A stretch of 64,000 nucleotides of DNA from Branchiostoma floridae (Eukaryota > Chordata > Leptocardii > Amphioxiformes > Branchiostomatidae), in the NCBI RefSeq assembly GCF_000003815.2, contig NC_049982.1:33330308-33394307 (forward strand). Direction: 5' to 3'. The first letter of the stretch is position 1. Each line of letters starts with the position of its first letter. Below the pieces are notes generated by a model. That model did no database searches. It had not been told where the DNA came from and saw nothing but the letters and a program-made list of their open reading frames with translations. The translations under genes and the position numbers were made by a program. Positions 12,401 through 22,021 of this stretch are shown piece by piece.

Positions 12401-15400
12401 CTTCCTAAAAGCAGCAATATCAGAAATAATTGCTCGATACACCGGGGAAAGATTTTGTACAGCATTGGGCCTTGCAAATCTCTTAATCTTCCATGGACCC
12501 TCTTCAAGATTTCTTGCACACTCATCAGTTTCCTGACACGATGAAGAAGAAGAAGAAGTTTCCTGCTCTTCATCAGTTGGCTGACTGTTTTGGGACAGCT
12601 GCAGGGTGGCTTTTAGACCCGATGTGGTAGGAGTTTGATTGACACTTTCTGTAGGTGCATGTATATCACTTGTGGAAGATCCAGATCTATCCTCTGCATC
12701 TTGCCCTTTGGTTGGTGCAGAAACATTTGCTTCCAAGCTAGCTTCACCTTTGTGAAGGGACAGCAGGTTTTCAGCATGCTCCAAGATGCTGTTGCTCTGG
12801 TTAGGTGTAGTTGCTTCATCAAACAACCCTATTCCTGTGTCAAGGTCATACTCATCAATTGACTGTGTGTCGTTTGCAAGGAGAGCTAAGAAGGAAAGCA
12901 TGTCGTCACTGCCAGTGGAGTCCGTACGAGTTAATACTGGATTATTGGAGCTGAAGTCCATGAAGGAGGACATGATTTCATCAAGCAAGTTAGTACTGCT
13001 ACTTCTGTTGTCATTTTCTTGTGGTAAGGACATTTCTTCAGACACAGTTTCACAAAGCTGTGCACTGCTGGATGGGGAACCAGAGGTCTCTGATTGGTTG
13101 GCAGAATTACTAACTTGGTTCTGTTGCTGCTGTGCACCTGTGGGACTGCTTTGATTGATAGGTGACTGCACAGGCACTTCCTGACTGGTTGGTGATAGAG
13201 GATGGTCTGATTTTGGTGCCTGATTTTTTCGATAGAGGAACTTTGACCTGCACTGAGCCTGGGTAAGGAGACCTGCAAAAATACAATGAAGCAAGGATAT
13301 TAAGTTACAGGACTGACATTTTTCAGCAAAGACAGTCTTCCCATTTTTTCTCTCCAAACGTATTGTATTGCTTTGGGATAAGTACCAGTCCCACTCTTTC
13401 ATCTTCAGGTCCAAATGAAACGACTTAGGTCAGATCCAAACCTGGCCTTGACTAGATGCATTTACTTTCTGTTATCATGCCACACCAATTTTATTTGTCC
13501 ATGTTTTCCATTTAAAAAAAAATTAAGTCTGAAAAAAGATACTGCGGGTTTTGCTATCGCAAGCCTGTAAATAATACCATTCAGAGCCACATACACATAA
13601 TTTCAGTCCAAAAACAATGGCTTTATTCAGAACATTAATAACAAAGCAAAGGAAGGGAATCATTGTATAAAATGTGCCCTTAAAATTTTGAGGCTGTTTT
13701 TTTGTTACATTGTATTTCAGCCACATATCTTCACCCCAGACCTTTTGGAAAAAATAATTTTTTTAAACAAAATCTGAGAAGCATTTAACAAATGAATTTG
13801 GTGAGGACTCAAAATCATGCAGGTGCCCTAAGGACAGTTGAGCCATACTCTTATCAGTGCTAATTTGGCTGTTCAGTCAACCCTGGTCTCAGCAACCACT
13901 CCATTGAGGAAAAGTGGTTGCTAAGGAGTGGTTACTTTTAGCAAGGAGGTTAACCTCCTTGCTTTTACTAGTAGATAAATGGGCTGGTTGGTCAGATTGT
14001 TGGTCGTGCATATGGCAAGTGATTGTTGGTACATGCATATGGTCTCATGGTTCTCCTAATAACGTAGCGCCATAGGGAGATCTACCGATATGTAACGTAG
14101 CGCCAGGATTTTACAGGCTGGCCGAAAATTGCGAATTACGAGCAAAAAAGAAACTTGCTCTGGAACTGTAGGGGCATTTTTGGCAAAATCTTCCAAGGAG
14201 AATATAGGAATGGCAAATCTCCATGATATCTAGTATGCAGGTATCTTTGGCAGATATGTACATAATGATGTACAAATTATGCAAATTTGAACTTACTTTG
14301 TATACATAATGAGGAAAATCTATGTTTACAGTGGTTTTCCATTGTAGGACTCAAATAGATGTAACGTATGTAGTTTCTGGCAAGTGGAAGATTAGCAGAT
14401 ACCAATCATGATTTTTATTTATGGATAATAAAATGTGAAAGGGTCATAATTCTAGATCTAAGGTTAACATGTAGTAAATGATTGGACTGTCAACATTGTG
14501 ACCTGTGTCCATTTCGTTACAAAGGAATCTGATTTGTGAAATATTTGACTCCCACTGGCATTTTAAAATCCTACAAAAGCTAACTGCCTTTGTATGATTG
14601 ACTGTAAAACTTGGTAGAAATTACTATAGACTCTACCCTACATAGCTCTTGTTATTTTCCCCAACCGGTAAGCCCCAAAACGTGTGACTGCTCATACTAG
14701 TATGTTCATTTTCCGATAGGTCCAACATCCGGTCCACCGATTTTCTTTAGGTCCATTTTTTCTGGACCGGTCCAATAAGAAAAAATGGTTTTGTACCGGC
14801 ACACTGTACTGGTACCCAGCCCTAGTCGTACCCATGTAAAATTTGATGGAGCTATTTTTGGGGGATTGTGATTGGAGATGGTTGACTATGCCAGGTGGAT
14901 GGCTGGCCAGGTTTTATTTAATCTCATTTTGGGCTCCTAGGACCTAAGTAGCAGCTTTTTTTTAAACCACAGAGGTTGATTTTGTTTGTCAAGGAAAATG
15001 TTGAGTGCAAAGGTATGTAAGAAAATGTCTTACAGTCTGATCTCATTCCAGCAGCTCTGCATGAACGAAGCCGACACTCCGGGCACTTCCTCCGGGTATA
15101 CATGTCCATGTTGCATTTGCTCCCTGACTTGCATGCCTTGACATAACCCTTTGTCACAGTTCTCCTGAAGAAGCCTATGGGGGTAAAACAGAACATGACT
15201 GGGGTTTTCTTTAAACTATCTTATGTACCACAAACAAGATTTACAGTAATACTAAAATATCCTAGGCAACCAGCAAGTGACAACAAAACAATGGATAATA
15301 GTTGGCTACCGGTAATCGGTAATATGGCTCAGGGAACATACAGTAGAAGCTGTCTAATTACACACCCAATTTGCCATTGTATTATGTGCAATTATCCGGC

Positions 15401-15885
15401 GTGTGCAATAATGCGCAGTTACCCATTGGACTGCACCACCACAGGTGGAGGGGCTGAGAGGTGACATGGGACTGGGAGGTAAGAACCATTGACACAAAGA
15501 AAACTGACATACATAATGTAAATGTAATTATTAACTTTATTCATAAATATTAACAAAAAATTGATGTGTTTTTTTGCAGACTCAAAGAACGATATGGATT
15601 GGATTTCTTAACAGCTAGCGTAACAGAGTAGGGGCATGTCTCACAAAACAGCAGGATGCCAACATTCCATACACAAATAGTTGTAGAATTCTAGATCTTA
15701 GCACAGAACTAGCACACCATACCTTTGCATCCCTCGCAGCTGTACACACCATAGTGGAAGCCAGACCCCTTGTCTCCACACACCACACAGTCTCCTCCTT
15801 CAGTTCCAGCAGGCTCAGGAAAAGATGAGGCATCCTGGGCTGGCATGTCTTCAAAGATGGTTGCAACTGACACCTGTGCATTCAT
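6188..15885 (-). CDS. NR1H-type (FXR/LXR-like) nuclear receptor, 7 coding exons
   Basis: Ligand-regulated transcription factor acting in the nucleus. Coding exons in transcript order: 15885-15723, 15174-15034, 13272-12356, 10466-10320, 8675-8585, 8293-8180, 6426-6188. All phases match and the sum is 1812 nt (603 residues plus stop). The DNA-binding domain starts near residue 34 with [14 protein letters not shown] and a CEGCKG P-box. The second finger (CKSGSKC) is followed by [14 protein letters not shown] roughly 300-residue Ser/Gln/Asn-rich hinge follows. The ligand-binding domain has the helix 3-4 signature [17 protein letters not shown] and ends with an AF-2 helix, LVSEIW. The motifs and the [10 protein letters not shown] extension after the fingers fit the FXR side of NR1H best; LXR-like is the alternative. 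Amphioxus is known for an expanded NR1H set, so I give no paralog symbol. The hinge is much longer than in vertebrate FXR. Confidence 0.9.
6763..6966 (+). mobile_element. Decayed LINE 3' end (RT C-terminus plus GTAG tail)
   Basis: In the plus frame the DNA encodes [16 protein letters not shown], then [10 protein letters not shown], ending SPQ-stop. This is the typical C-terminus of RTE/craCK-like non-LTR retrotransposons. An in-frame TGA lies just before RRG. After the stop come aggtcaagggacta and gtaggta repeats, a short-repeat 3' tail. A shorter copy of the same tail lies at 8944-9060. It sits inside a receptor intron. Confidence 0.55.
7118..7875. mobile_element. MITE copy with internal insertion
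   Basis: The stretch from gaattatcatatag to acacctc...ttaaccctta matches a second copy at 16269-16735. This copy has an extra block of roughly 280 bp (about 7512-7790). The family is rich in attggtcagaatg and ccaatcag motifs. Within the extra block a 38-bp unit (starting at 7720 and 7758) is duplicated. The ends cataacgcctggtcctttgc (about 7691) and its reverse complement (7814-7834) form a fold-back pair. Confidence 0.55.
7929..8208. repeat. 56-bp minisatellite spanning exon end and splice donor
   Basis: Five head-to-tail copies with period 56 start at 7929, 7985, 8041, 8097 and 8153. The copy nearest the exon is the authentic exon 6 end. Each copy contains the minus-strand donor GTGAGTAC preceded by the last 29 exon bases, so four extra donors lie downstream in the intron. 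Copies differ by one c/a change (gtccgag versus gtcagag). Confidence 0.93.
8180..8293 (-). CDS. NR1H-like receptor, coding exon 6
   Basis: Encodes [19 protein letters not shown] through [10 protein letters not shown], aligning with the LBD segment before the SPD motif of FXR. It is 114 nt, phase 1 to phase 1; the acceptor is atcacag and the donor gtgagtac. The last 29 bases plus the donor belong to the 56-bp tandem repeat that fills 7929-8208. Confidence 0.87.
8585..8675 (-). CDS. NR1H-like receptor, coding exon 5 (GC donor)
   Basis: Encodes [18 protein letters not shown] through LHRIIHE, following directly on the DQI...K motif. It is 91 nt: phase 0 in, phase 1 out. The donor reads CATGAAG then gcaagt, a GC rather than GT donor in its classic strong context. 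Reading on past it gives only G-K-stop. Confidence 0.82.
8724..9310 (-). mobile_element. hAT-like element copy interrupted by a LINE tail
   Basis: Ends rich in ggtcc/ggacc/accggtcc and an internal ctcccactggtgttttaaaatcc match the better-preserved copy at 25792-26224 and the fragment at 14510-14824. Between about 8944 and 9060 the element is broken by a LINE 3' tail ending in (GTAG)n, so the LINE inserted later. It lies in a receptor intron. Confidence 0.5.
9640..9960 (+). repeat. Dispersed repeat, tcaccaaaatgg / gggccccctagcgg family
   Basis: Contains gggccccctagcggcttg and ggatgatatttggtagg-like segments shared with 10575-11790, 29220-30200 and 35930-36740. It encodes no protein I recognise and lies in a receptor intron. 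Confidence 0.55.
10320..10466 (-). CDS. NR1H-like receptor, coding exon 4 (LBD helix 3-4)
   Basis: Phase 0 at both ends, 49 codons, beginning [10 protein letters not shown] and ending DQIEVVK. The acceptor ttgtatag has a strong pyrimidine tract and the donor is gtaaat. It carries the nuclear-receptor signature F-x-x-L-x-x-x-D-Q-I. Confidence 0.88.
10575..11790 (+). repeat. Dispersed repeat with 3-4 tandem octamer-rich units
   Basis: The 5' part matches the repeat at 9640. From 10942 a unit beginning gttgacggatcgtcatg repeats at 11186 and 11452, with a degenerate copy near 11690, giving a period of about 245-265 bp. Each unit carries ATGCAAAT and ATTTGCAT. It occupies most of the intron between receptor exons 3 and 4. 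Confidence 0.75.
12133..12214. other. Imperfect 82-bp hairpin
   Basis: Arms gtcatacc...atgcaaaatg and cattttgcat...gtatgac pair with few mismatches and almost no loop. The core aaacatg / catgttt and tgcaaaatg / cattttgca pair perfectly. A related sequence near 33430-33470 (aaacatgtgttttctt...gcatgacataa) suggests a repeat family rather than a single-copy microRNA gene. It lies in the intron 144 bp from receptor exon 3. Confidence 0.55.
12356..13272 (-). CDS. NR1H-like receptor, coding exon 3 (long hinge, LBD helix 1)
   Basis: A 917-nt exon running from [10 protein letters not shown] to [10 protein letters not shown]. Most of it is low-complexity hinge rich in Ser, Gln, Asn and Thr, with a run of six serines. 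The last 40 residues ([20 protein letters not shown]) fit helix 1 of the ligand-binding domain. The acceptor is tttttgcag and the donor gtaggt. An unspliced reading frame extends upstream of the acceptor to 13414 but is intronic. Confidence 0.87.
13273..14170. other. Receptor intron, no feature seen
   Basis: AT-rich intronic sequence. A short self-complementary aaggaggttaacctcctt near 13943 is the only structure noted. Confidence 0.5.
14180..14450 (+). repeat. Partial copy of the octamer-rich dispersed repeat
   Basis: Contains aggggcatttttggcaaaatctt, ccatgatatctagtatgcagg and aattatgcaaatttgaac, shared with 30000-30180. Truncated. Confidence 0.5.
14510..14824 (-). mobile_element. hAT-like element fragment
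   Basis: Shares with 25792-26224 (in reverse) the internal gacccccactggcattttaaaatcc-like block, ggtccaacatccggtccacc and the terminal ggtacccagccctag. It lacks a matching left end. Intronic. Confidence 0.5.
15034..15174 (-). CDS. NR1H-like receptor, coding exon 2 (second zinc finger)
   Basis: Encodes (G)[17 protein letters not shown] through GMRSDC, i.e. the second zinc finger and start of the C-terminal extension. The acceptor is ccccatag and the donor gtaaga. The intron between the two fingers sits right after CEGCK. Confidence 0.9.
15345..15445. repeat. Dispersed repeat with ccggcgtgtgcaataatgcg
   Basis: gtgcaattatccggcgtgtg and caataatgcgcagttac recur at about 48008-48040, with weaker relatives at 48635 and 48735. 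Probably a MITE end; no complete element is delimited. Confidence 0.4.
15723..15885 (-). CDS. NR1H-like receptor, coding exon 1 (first zinc finger)
   Basis: Starts at ATG (15885-15883), giving [14 protein letters not shown], and runs through the first zinc finger to CEGCK. It ends AAAG before a gtatgg donor (phase 1). The acceptor-like ttcccag just upstream of the ATG suggests a non-coding 5' exon further upstream. The short N-terminus (about 33 residues before the fingers) may be one of several isoforms. Confidence 0.85.
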
Positions 15886-16017
15886 GTTGCTGGCTGCTGG
15901 GAACAGATCAAATGAGAGACCTCATACCTCCATGAAATGGTTTATAAAAATTATTGTGACATGAAAGGATAATGAATATGTAAGTTGCAATCAGATGTGT
16001 CCATGAAGAAAGCCAAT

Positions 16018-16095
16018 TCTGCAAAATTCTGGGCATCCTTGAGCCAGAATTCTGCCAGAATTCTGGGACCCTGAGTTAGAATTCTGCAGACCTTT
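16018..16095. repeat. Short CAGAATTCTG palindrome cluster
   Basis: Three GAATTC palindromes (within cagaattctg-like decamers) plus degenerate copies in about 75 bp. It is related to the larger arrays at 44463-44644 and 57102-57262. Confidence 0.6.
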
Positions 16096-16268
16096 CTTCG
16101 TGGAGAGATCTAATACACATTCATTATCCTTTGATATATCATACTTACAAATATTACTTCATCTGGTTGATCTACTTTGAAATTATTAAAGTTTTCCAGA
16201 ATTAGAGTGTTTGTCCAGAATGATACTGTTGCCTGTTATTTATAGATGAATGTTATGCAAAATATGCA

Positions 16269-16735
16269 GAATTATCATATAGCCAGGTGTCGCTTACCAA
16301 TCAGAAGGCCCCTTTTCACGTTTGTTATGGCACCATAACACATAGATTCTGGCCAGGCAGGAGTGTATTGCTCCTTCTGATTGGTCAGAATGAATTGACA
16401 CGTGCACAGGCACCGGTGACCAGTGCCTGTGTCTGTCCAATCAGGAGCGATACACACGTACAAGTAAGGGATATGCAGGCATTGGCCAATCAAAAGGAGC
16501 GAAACATACATGTATGCCAGAGCAGAGGGAATAAGTACAGACTGCAAGGGGGGGGAATGGCTCATTCTGTTAACATTGATAATGAGTTTTGTTGTTCTAA
16601 ATTAATCTAAAAAGCCAAAGGCCGCAATGTTTCGAATATTTTCTGTTGAAATTTTGGTTTCTGTGGTTTTATTCGGTGGTTATTGCAAAGGACCAGGCGT
16701 TTTGGCACCATATACACCTCATTAACCCTTAATTA
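16269..16735. mobile_element. MITE, intact-length copy
   Basis: A 467-bp repeat from gaattatcatatagcc to accatatacacctcattaa, colinear with 7118-7875 but without its insert. No coding capacity. Confidence 0.55.
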
Positions 16736-16939
16736 ATGAATTTATGTTACTCTATGTCCCAACATGAGGAAATTTGGGTGTCCAATAGGAAAAAAGGTCA
16801 AGATGAAGATAATTTGGATTCCAATATTGTCTTTAGCTTGACCTTCTCTTACCTTTTTTCCTATTGGTCACCCAAAATTGTCTTCAGCTCTTTTGCATTC
16901 ATAATTAAAATATAAAAGACTAGTTCTCAGAGATCACTT

Positions 16940-17025
16940 CAGTGTCACTGGCGAAAGATGGTGGATGTAATACCGTTTCTAAAACCATTTCCTGAGTTGC
17001 TTGAGTAACTGCTTTTTGGCATATC
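16940..17025 (+). mobile_element. Penelope-like element 3' tail
   Basis: The phrase cactggcgaaagatggtgg...gagttgcttgagtaactg recurs at 9520-9560, 30370-30440 and 41825-41900. At 41825 it directly follows a decayed Penelope-like coding region, which identifies this as a 3' tail. Confidence 0.45.
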
Positions 17026-17045
17026 CTATTAGGCCACAGCAAGTG

Positions 17046-17126
17046 GGTTCCTGTAAAAACCGGGGCCCCGCGGGGCCACGGGGTACCCCGCGGGGTGCCC
17101 CGCGGGGTACCCCGCGGGGCCCCCGT
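17046..17126 (+). repeat. GC-rich palindromic block (ccccgcgggg units)
   Basis: ggttcctgtaaaaaccgggg is followed by repeated palindromes such as CCCCGCGGGG and GGGGTACCCC. The inverted counterpart lies at 22022-22092 and ends ccggtttttacaggaaccc. Confidence 0.8.
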
Positions 17127-17485
17127 TGTACAATAAACGCTGATAAACGCTGTAACGACATTTTTAATGAGTAATTAGCTTCGGCTTTAGCTTAGCGGCG
17201 CTGGGATCTGGATCTGGAGTGACTTCGCGTTTGCGGGGCGGAGGAGGTCAGGGGTCAAACAGCAATACGCAACCACAATGCCTTGCGGCCGAAAGTTGGT
17301 AAGATAGCGGCGCTCTTTTTTATTTGCGATAAATTTCTGATTAGACAATGTCATTATCAAGAAGTAGCTAAAAGTTAGCAAGGCTAATAAATCTCATTCC
17401 TGACAGCCGGTCCGCCCTACTTTCGAAGCAGAGGTTGATGGGGTCTGTCATATGCCCCGTTTTCTATCGTGACAAGAAAATAGGG

Positions 17486-18848
17486 CATATACTGAACAAA
17501 TGTTAAAGTGCCACACTTTTGTTTTCTGTCCCATTTTTGACAAAGTGAAGGAAATTACCTGAAACTTCCCGGGCACATGCAAAATGATAATGGTAAACAA
17601 ACCCCGCTTTAAAATTTGTTCCTAACCGTGACAATGAGCATTTGACCTTGACCGAAATACTCCCCTTATGTGACAGGTGTAGCATAATCAGATGTTGATT
17701 GAACGTGATGACTATTGGCAAAGTGCACTTCAAGGTCGTCATACTCAAAACCAACCTTAACATTTGTACTTTTATTGGGAAAAATAATGTCATGAATGGT
17801 GCGAAAAATGGAAGTAAAACTTTGCTTCCAAGACCTATTGACATCAATAGTTAAGAATTTTTCCTTAAACGATTTTTATTCCATCGACCACAAGAGTTAC
17901 CGCAGTATACTTTTCGATAAACGGAAGACTGGCTCTCCCGCTATAAAATGTCGCATATGACAAAAAAATTCCATCGCCGGATTACGTTACATATTCCGTT
18001 TAATTACGCATTGCCCAAGAAAATTAACAGGTACATCCTTAGCTTACAACGCCACAATAGACAGGTGCGACTAATCAAGTGATTGATTGTCATCCATATG
18101 AAACGATCTTAAACATCTTAGATCTGCCGTTTCCATGTGAGACGGACACTAAACTATTCCATAAGTTTTCTTCAGTTGCCTTGCAAAGTCATTTTTATTG
18201 TTAACGGGGCAAGGATACAATTGTGCAATATGGATGCGTCAGTCAGCGCTTGATTAATTGCACCTGTATATTGTGACATTGTAGGCTAAGGGCGTACCTG
18301 TTTAATTTTCTTGGGCAATGTGTAATTCAACGGAATATGTAGCGTAATCCGGCGATGGAATATTTTGGTCATGTACGACATTTTATAGCGGAAGAGCCAG
18401 TCTTTCGTTTATCGAAAAGTATACTGCGGTAACTCTTGTGGTCGTTGGAATAAAAATCGTTTAAGGAAAAATTCTTAACTATTGATGTCAATAGGTCTTG
18501 GAAGCAAAGTTTTACTTCCATTTTTCGCACAATTCATGACATTATTCTGCCCAATAAAAGTACAAATCTTAAGGTTGATTTTTAGAATGACAACCTTGAG
18601 ATACACTTTGCCAATAGTCATCATGTCCAACCAACATCTGATTATCATTATGCTGTACCTGTCACATAAGGGGAGTATTTCGGTCAAGGTCAATGCTCAA
18701 TGTCACCGTTAGGAACAAATTTTCAAGTGGGGGTTGTTAAACATTATCCTTTTGCATGTACCTGGGAAGTTTCAGGTAATTTCCTTGACTTTGTCAAAAA
18801 TGGGACAGAAAACAAAAGTGTGGTACTTTAACTTTTGTTCAGTATATG
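17486..18848. mobile_element. Foldback element, about 610-bp inverted arms
   Basis: The left arm (17486 to about 18098) is the reverse complement of the right arm (about 18226 to 18848) along its whole length, with scattered mismatches and small indels. The unpaired centre is about 130 bp. The outermost match is catatactgaac / gttcagtatatg. Both arms contain the same open frame beginning MMSIGLGSKVLLPFF, which is a shadow of the repeat. I see no clear target-site duplication. Confidence 0.85.
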
Positions 18849-18984
18849 ATAACGTAAAACAGAAGACCTCATATTGTACATTGAAACACGCGTGTAATGT
18901 AAAAGCTGGCGGATTTTCGACAGCCCAAGCGTCATTCACGCCTTCCCGACGCAGCCTTCCCGACAGCGCGACACCCACAGAGAT

Positions 18985-19077
18985 TACTCTCCAAGCAAAG
19001 AGGGAAGGAAGGCCGAGGGGGCCGGCCCAGTGGATTATGTTACGTTTATTCTTCCCTCAACCTCTGCTTGGAGAGTA
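18985..19077. mobile_element. hAT-type MITE, 93 bp, with 8-bp TSD
   Basis: Begins TACTCTCCAAGCAAAG and ends CTCTGCTTGGAGAGTA, and is flanked on both sides by ACAGAGAT (18977-18984 and 19078-19085). An 8-bp duplication is the hAT signature. Same family as 19980-20153. Confidence 0.85.
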
Positions 19078-19512
19078 ACAGAGATGCCGCCTTTGATGTG
19101 CCAAAAAGTTTCGCCATCTAGCGGAAGGCGTGGTCTTCAGCTCGAGAGTGGCTCTATTTCCAATTTCCATTGTGTTGTGGGTATTGTGAGTACCAGACCC
19201 TCACGGGAAAGTGTCAATTAGCTGCAGGCGTGTCCACTGTCGCCGGCGCGTCTCAAATAGGCCGACATACAAGAAAAAAGAGTAGGAACAATTACCCATA
19301 TACAACTATACAGCCAGAATACAATCGTCTAGTCACGTGACCTGTGCTGAACTTTCAACCCCCGGGTCACGTTCATTAGCTGAGGAAAATGGTGAATTCC
19401 GTCTGAAAGCTCCTTTGCTTACAGAACTTTGTCGTGTGTTTAACAGTTTTAATTCTTCCTTGTACTATGCAGAGCGTTATTGTACCAAGGAGTCAGTCTT
19501 TCACATCCATGA

Positions 19513-19880
19513 GGCCACACCAATTTAATATCTTGGTTCACGGATTTTTTCATAAAAAATATGGAGCGAGAGGGCGAAATAAAAATAAAAATAAAAATTG
19601 CAAAATGGTTGGGGTAAAGGTAAGGGCTAATCCAAAACATAAAGAATGAAAAGTTCTTAGCTTGAAAAAAGTACAAAAACACTATTATTGTACAGTAACA
19701 GCACCTGTACCCACTCTTTAAGGAGCTTATAATATAAAGGCCAATTTGCTACACCAGAAAGTTGGTGAATGGTTTCATTAATGGTGAAAATTTGCTGAGT
19801 GGTAATTTTTATTTTTATTTTTTTTTCCAAAAAATAGGAGCGAGCGAATCCGTGAACCAAGAAATTAAATTGGTGTGGCC
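19513..19880. mobile_element. Harbinger-like MITE, 368 bp
   Basis: Terminal inverted repeats GGCCACACCAATTTAAT and its complement extend inward through ttggttcacggatt. The element is flanked by TGA on both sides, a 3-bp duplication as in PIF/Harbinger. A second copy lies at 51575-51998 and a half copy at 35480-35590. Confidence 0.7.
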
Positions 19881-19979
19881 TGAGCTTGCAATAAAACAGG
19901 TTAAAGCTCTTCCCTCCCTCTGCAAGAAATGGTCAGGTCCAGGACGCAGGAACCATGGACTCGGCAACGACGCAACGTG

Positions 19980-20153
19980 TACTCTCCAAGCAGAGTTCTG
20001 GGGTTAGATCGCGATGTTATTCTGATTTGCCTTCGTTTTCTGATTGCCCTCGTTTCTGACAGCGCTCGCCCCGTCTGGGGGGATACGCACACTCCTGCCG
20101 TGACCAAGTTCTAACCGTTACGATTTTCCCCCCAGACATCTGCTTGGAGATTA
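19980..20153. mobile_element. hAT-type MITE, 174 bp, with 8-bp TSD and empty paralog site
   Basis: Begins TACTCTCCAAGCAGAG and ends TCTGCTTGGAGATTA, flanked by GCAACGTG at 19972-19979 and 20154-20161. A duplicated copy of the flanking DNA at about 21782-21925 has a single GCAACGTG and no insertion, which gives the exact boundaries. Confidence 0.92.
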
Positions 20154-20227
20154 GCAACGTGCGGCTGATATCAATGTATTTTGATTATCACACAATGATT
20201 ACACAATGATTAATTATTATATCAATG

Positions 20228-20330
20228 TATCAATGTATCACGCGTCAGTGACCCGTCAAAGACGCGTCAATGACGCGTCAGGGACCTATTTCTGACGAGT
20301 CAGCGTTGCCAGTTTCTGACTAGCCAGGGA
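20228..20330. repeat. GACGCGTCA tandem cluster
   Basis: Repeated (t)gacgcgtcaa/g units and relatives such as gacccgtcaaa and gacgagtcag. The core ACGCGT is palindromic. Function unknown. Confidence 0.55.
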
Positions 20331-21414
20331 GTCAGGGTTTCAAAGATGACGCTGACTAAAATAACGCACCATTCATATGCAGCGGGCGGCAACATGAGTC
20401 GGAAGTGGGAGGAGCACACAGTGCCTCACACAGGGCAGGCAACTCTGGCTTCCCACGGCTCCATGTATCATGTTACGCGAAGCTAATCATGCCAAAATGA
20501 ATTGCGCAATCGGGGGGCGGTACGGATTCAGACTCATCATCACACATCAAGGAGCTTTTATACCGTATTTTCTGTTATTCATTACGCACTTTTCTAACTT
20601 TTCATGTTCCGTGCAGATGTCCGAGGTCGACCTCAAGGTCGGGGTACGTAACCCAATACAGGTTAGGATGCCGAAAAATTGGAGTGGATCGCAAACCAGC
20701 ACCGAAAGTCAGCGGCATAACCAACATGTGGAGCTTTGAACAACGCCGATAGATGGGCAGTTTTGTCATGATACCACACTATCTGGGGGTAGACTTTAGA
20801 GTCTTATAATAATAAGAGTTAGACAATTCAATAAATGAATACAGTTTGTCTATCACGTTAAATATGTTACGCAATATATATTGAATATATGGAGATACAC
20901 GTAACGTTAGATTTAGCGGGGTAATTTTACGTGGGATGAGACCGACTGTCTTATCTTATTAATTTCTCGCCACCCCCACTGCAAGATCAACCTGGCGGAA
21001 CGCTTCACCAGTATTAAAGCCCTCGTCCGTCGGAAGGAACCCCAAAATCGAAGTCAGCCGAAACTTACCAAAAATTTCTATGCACAGAATATAAAATTTA
21101 AACCGATAGATTGTCATACGCCACACGCTCGTTGTTGTTGACGCCGTAACAGTTTACGATACAGCATGTTCGTGCACTTCCGCGTCGGAAATACCCGACG
21201 GAATCTAATTATACCGCCTTGAAAAAAATATGATTCAACAATGCATAACGTATTTCGTACTTTTGGAACGAAAACTTAATTGTATAGAGATCTAACAAAA
21301 TATACTCAGTAAAAAACAGCGTTGTTTCGGACGAGCGACCAGAATTTCTGAATGAAGCCACTTGAAAGCGGGACATTTTGACGGCACGTGAGTTATATCT
21401 CTTGACTGATAGCG

Positions 21415-21428
21415 GTTGCCATGGAGAC
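21415..21428. promoter_or_regulatory. X-box-like RFX site
   Basis: GTTGCCATGGAGAC is close to the symmetrical RFX X-box (GTTGCCATGGCAAC-type). It lies in CpG-rich DNA with no recognised gene start nearby. Confidence 0.4.
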
Positions 21429-22021
21429 GACATAATATACCCTTGATTTCTATGCTGTGCGTGGGAAAGTGGTGCAAGCAGTGGAGGCACAGACTTCAAT
21501 AGGGGATTACGGGGATATCTTAGTGCCTTAGTGTTTGCATAAATCGCCTTGCACGCCAGCCTCTCCCGCCAAAACCGCAGTGGCCGACGGGATATATTGT
21601 GAATATTCTAACAATGGCCGCCCAGTCTAGGTGCCGATTTTTGTCCACAAGGGCAAAATTCCCACAGGATATACGGATATTTACCAGACACAAGTTGTAG
21701 ATATGACGGTAAAAAGTTCGTACGTTCAATAAGGTTGTTCATTTAGCAGCACTCGCTATGAGTTCTGTAGCGTTATTGTACCAATAAAACAGGTTAAAGC
21801 TCTTCCCTCCCTCTGCAAGAAAGGGTCAGGTCCAGGTCCAGGACGCAGGAACCATGGACTCGGCAACGACGCAACGTGCGGCTGATATCAATGTATTTTG
21901 ATTATTACACAATGATTATTATATTAATGATTAATATCAATGTATTTTGATTATCCTGCTGAGAAATGCTGGTGGTGAGAAATCCAAAACTAGTTGTTGT
22001 TTTTTTTCAAGTCACTCCGCA

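Noticed and set aside
17503..18712. Paired ORFs beginning MMSIGLGSKVLLPFF as a duplicated gene
   Set aside because: They are the same strand of the two foldback arms; one copy is truncated and frameshifted, and no domain is recognisable.
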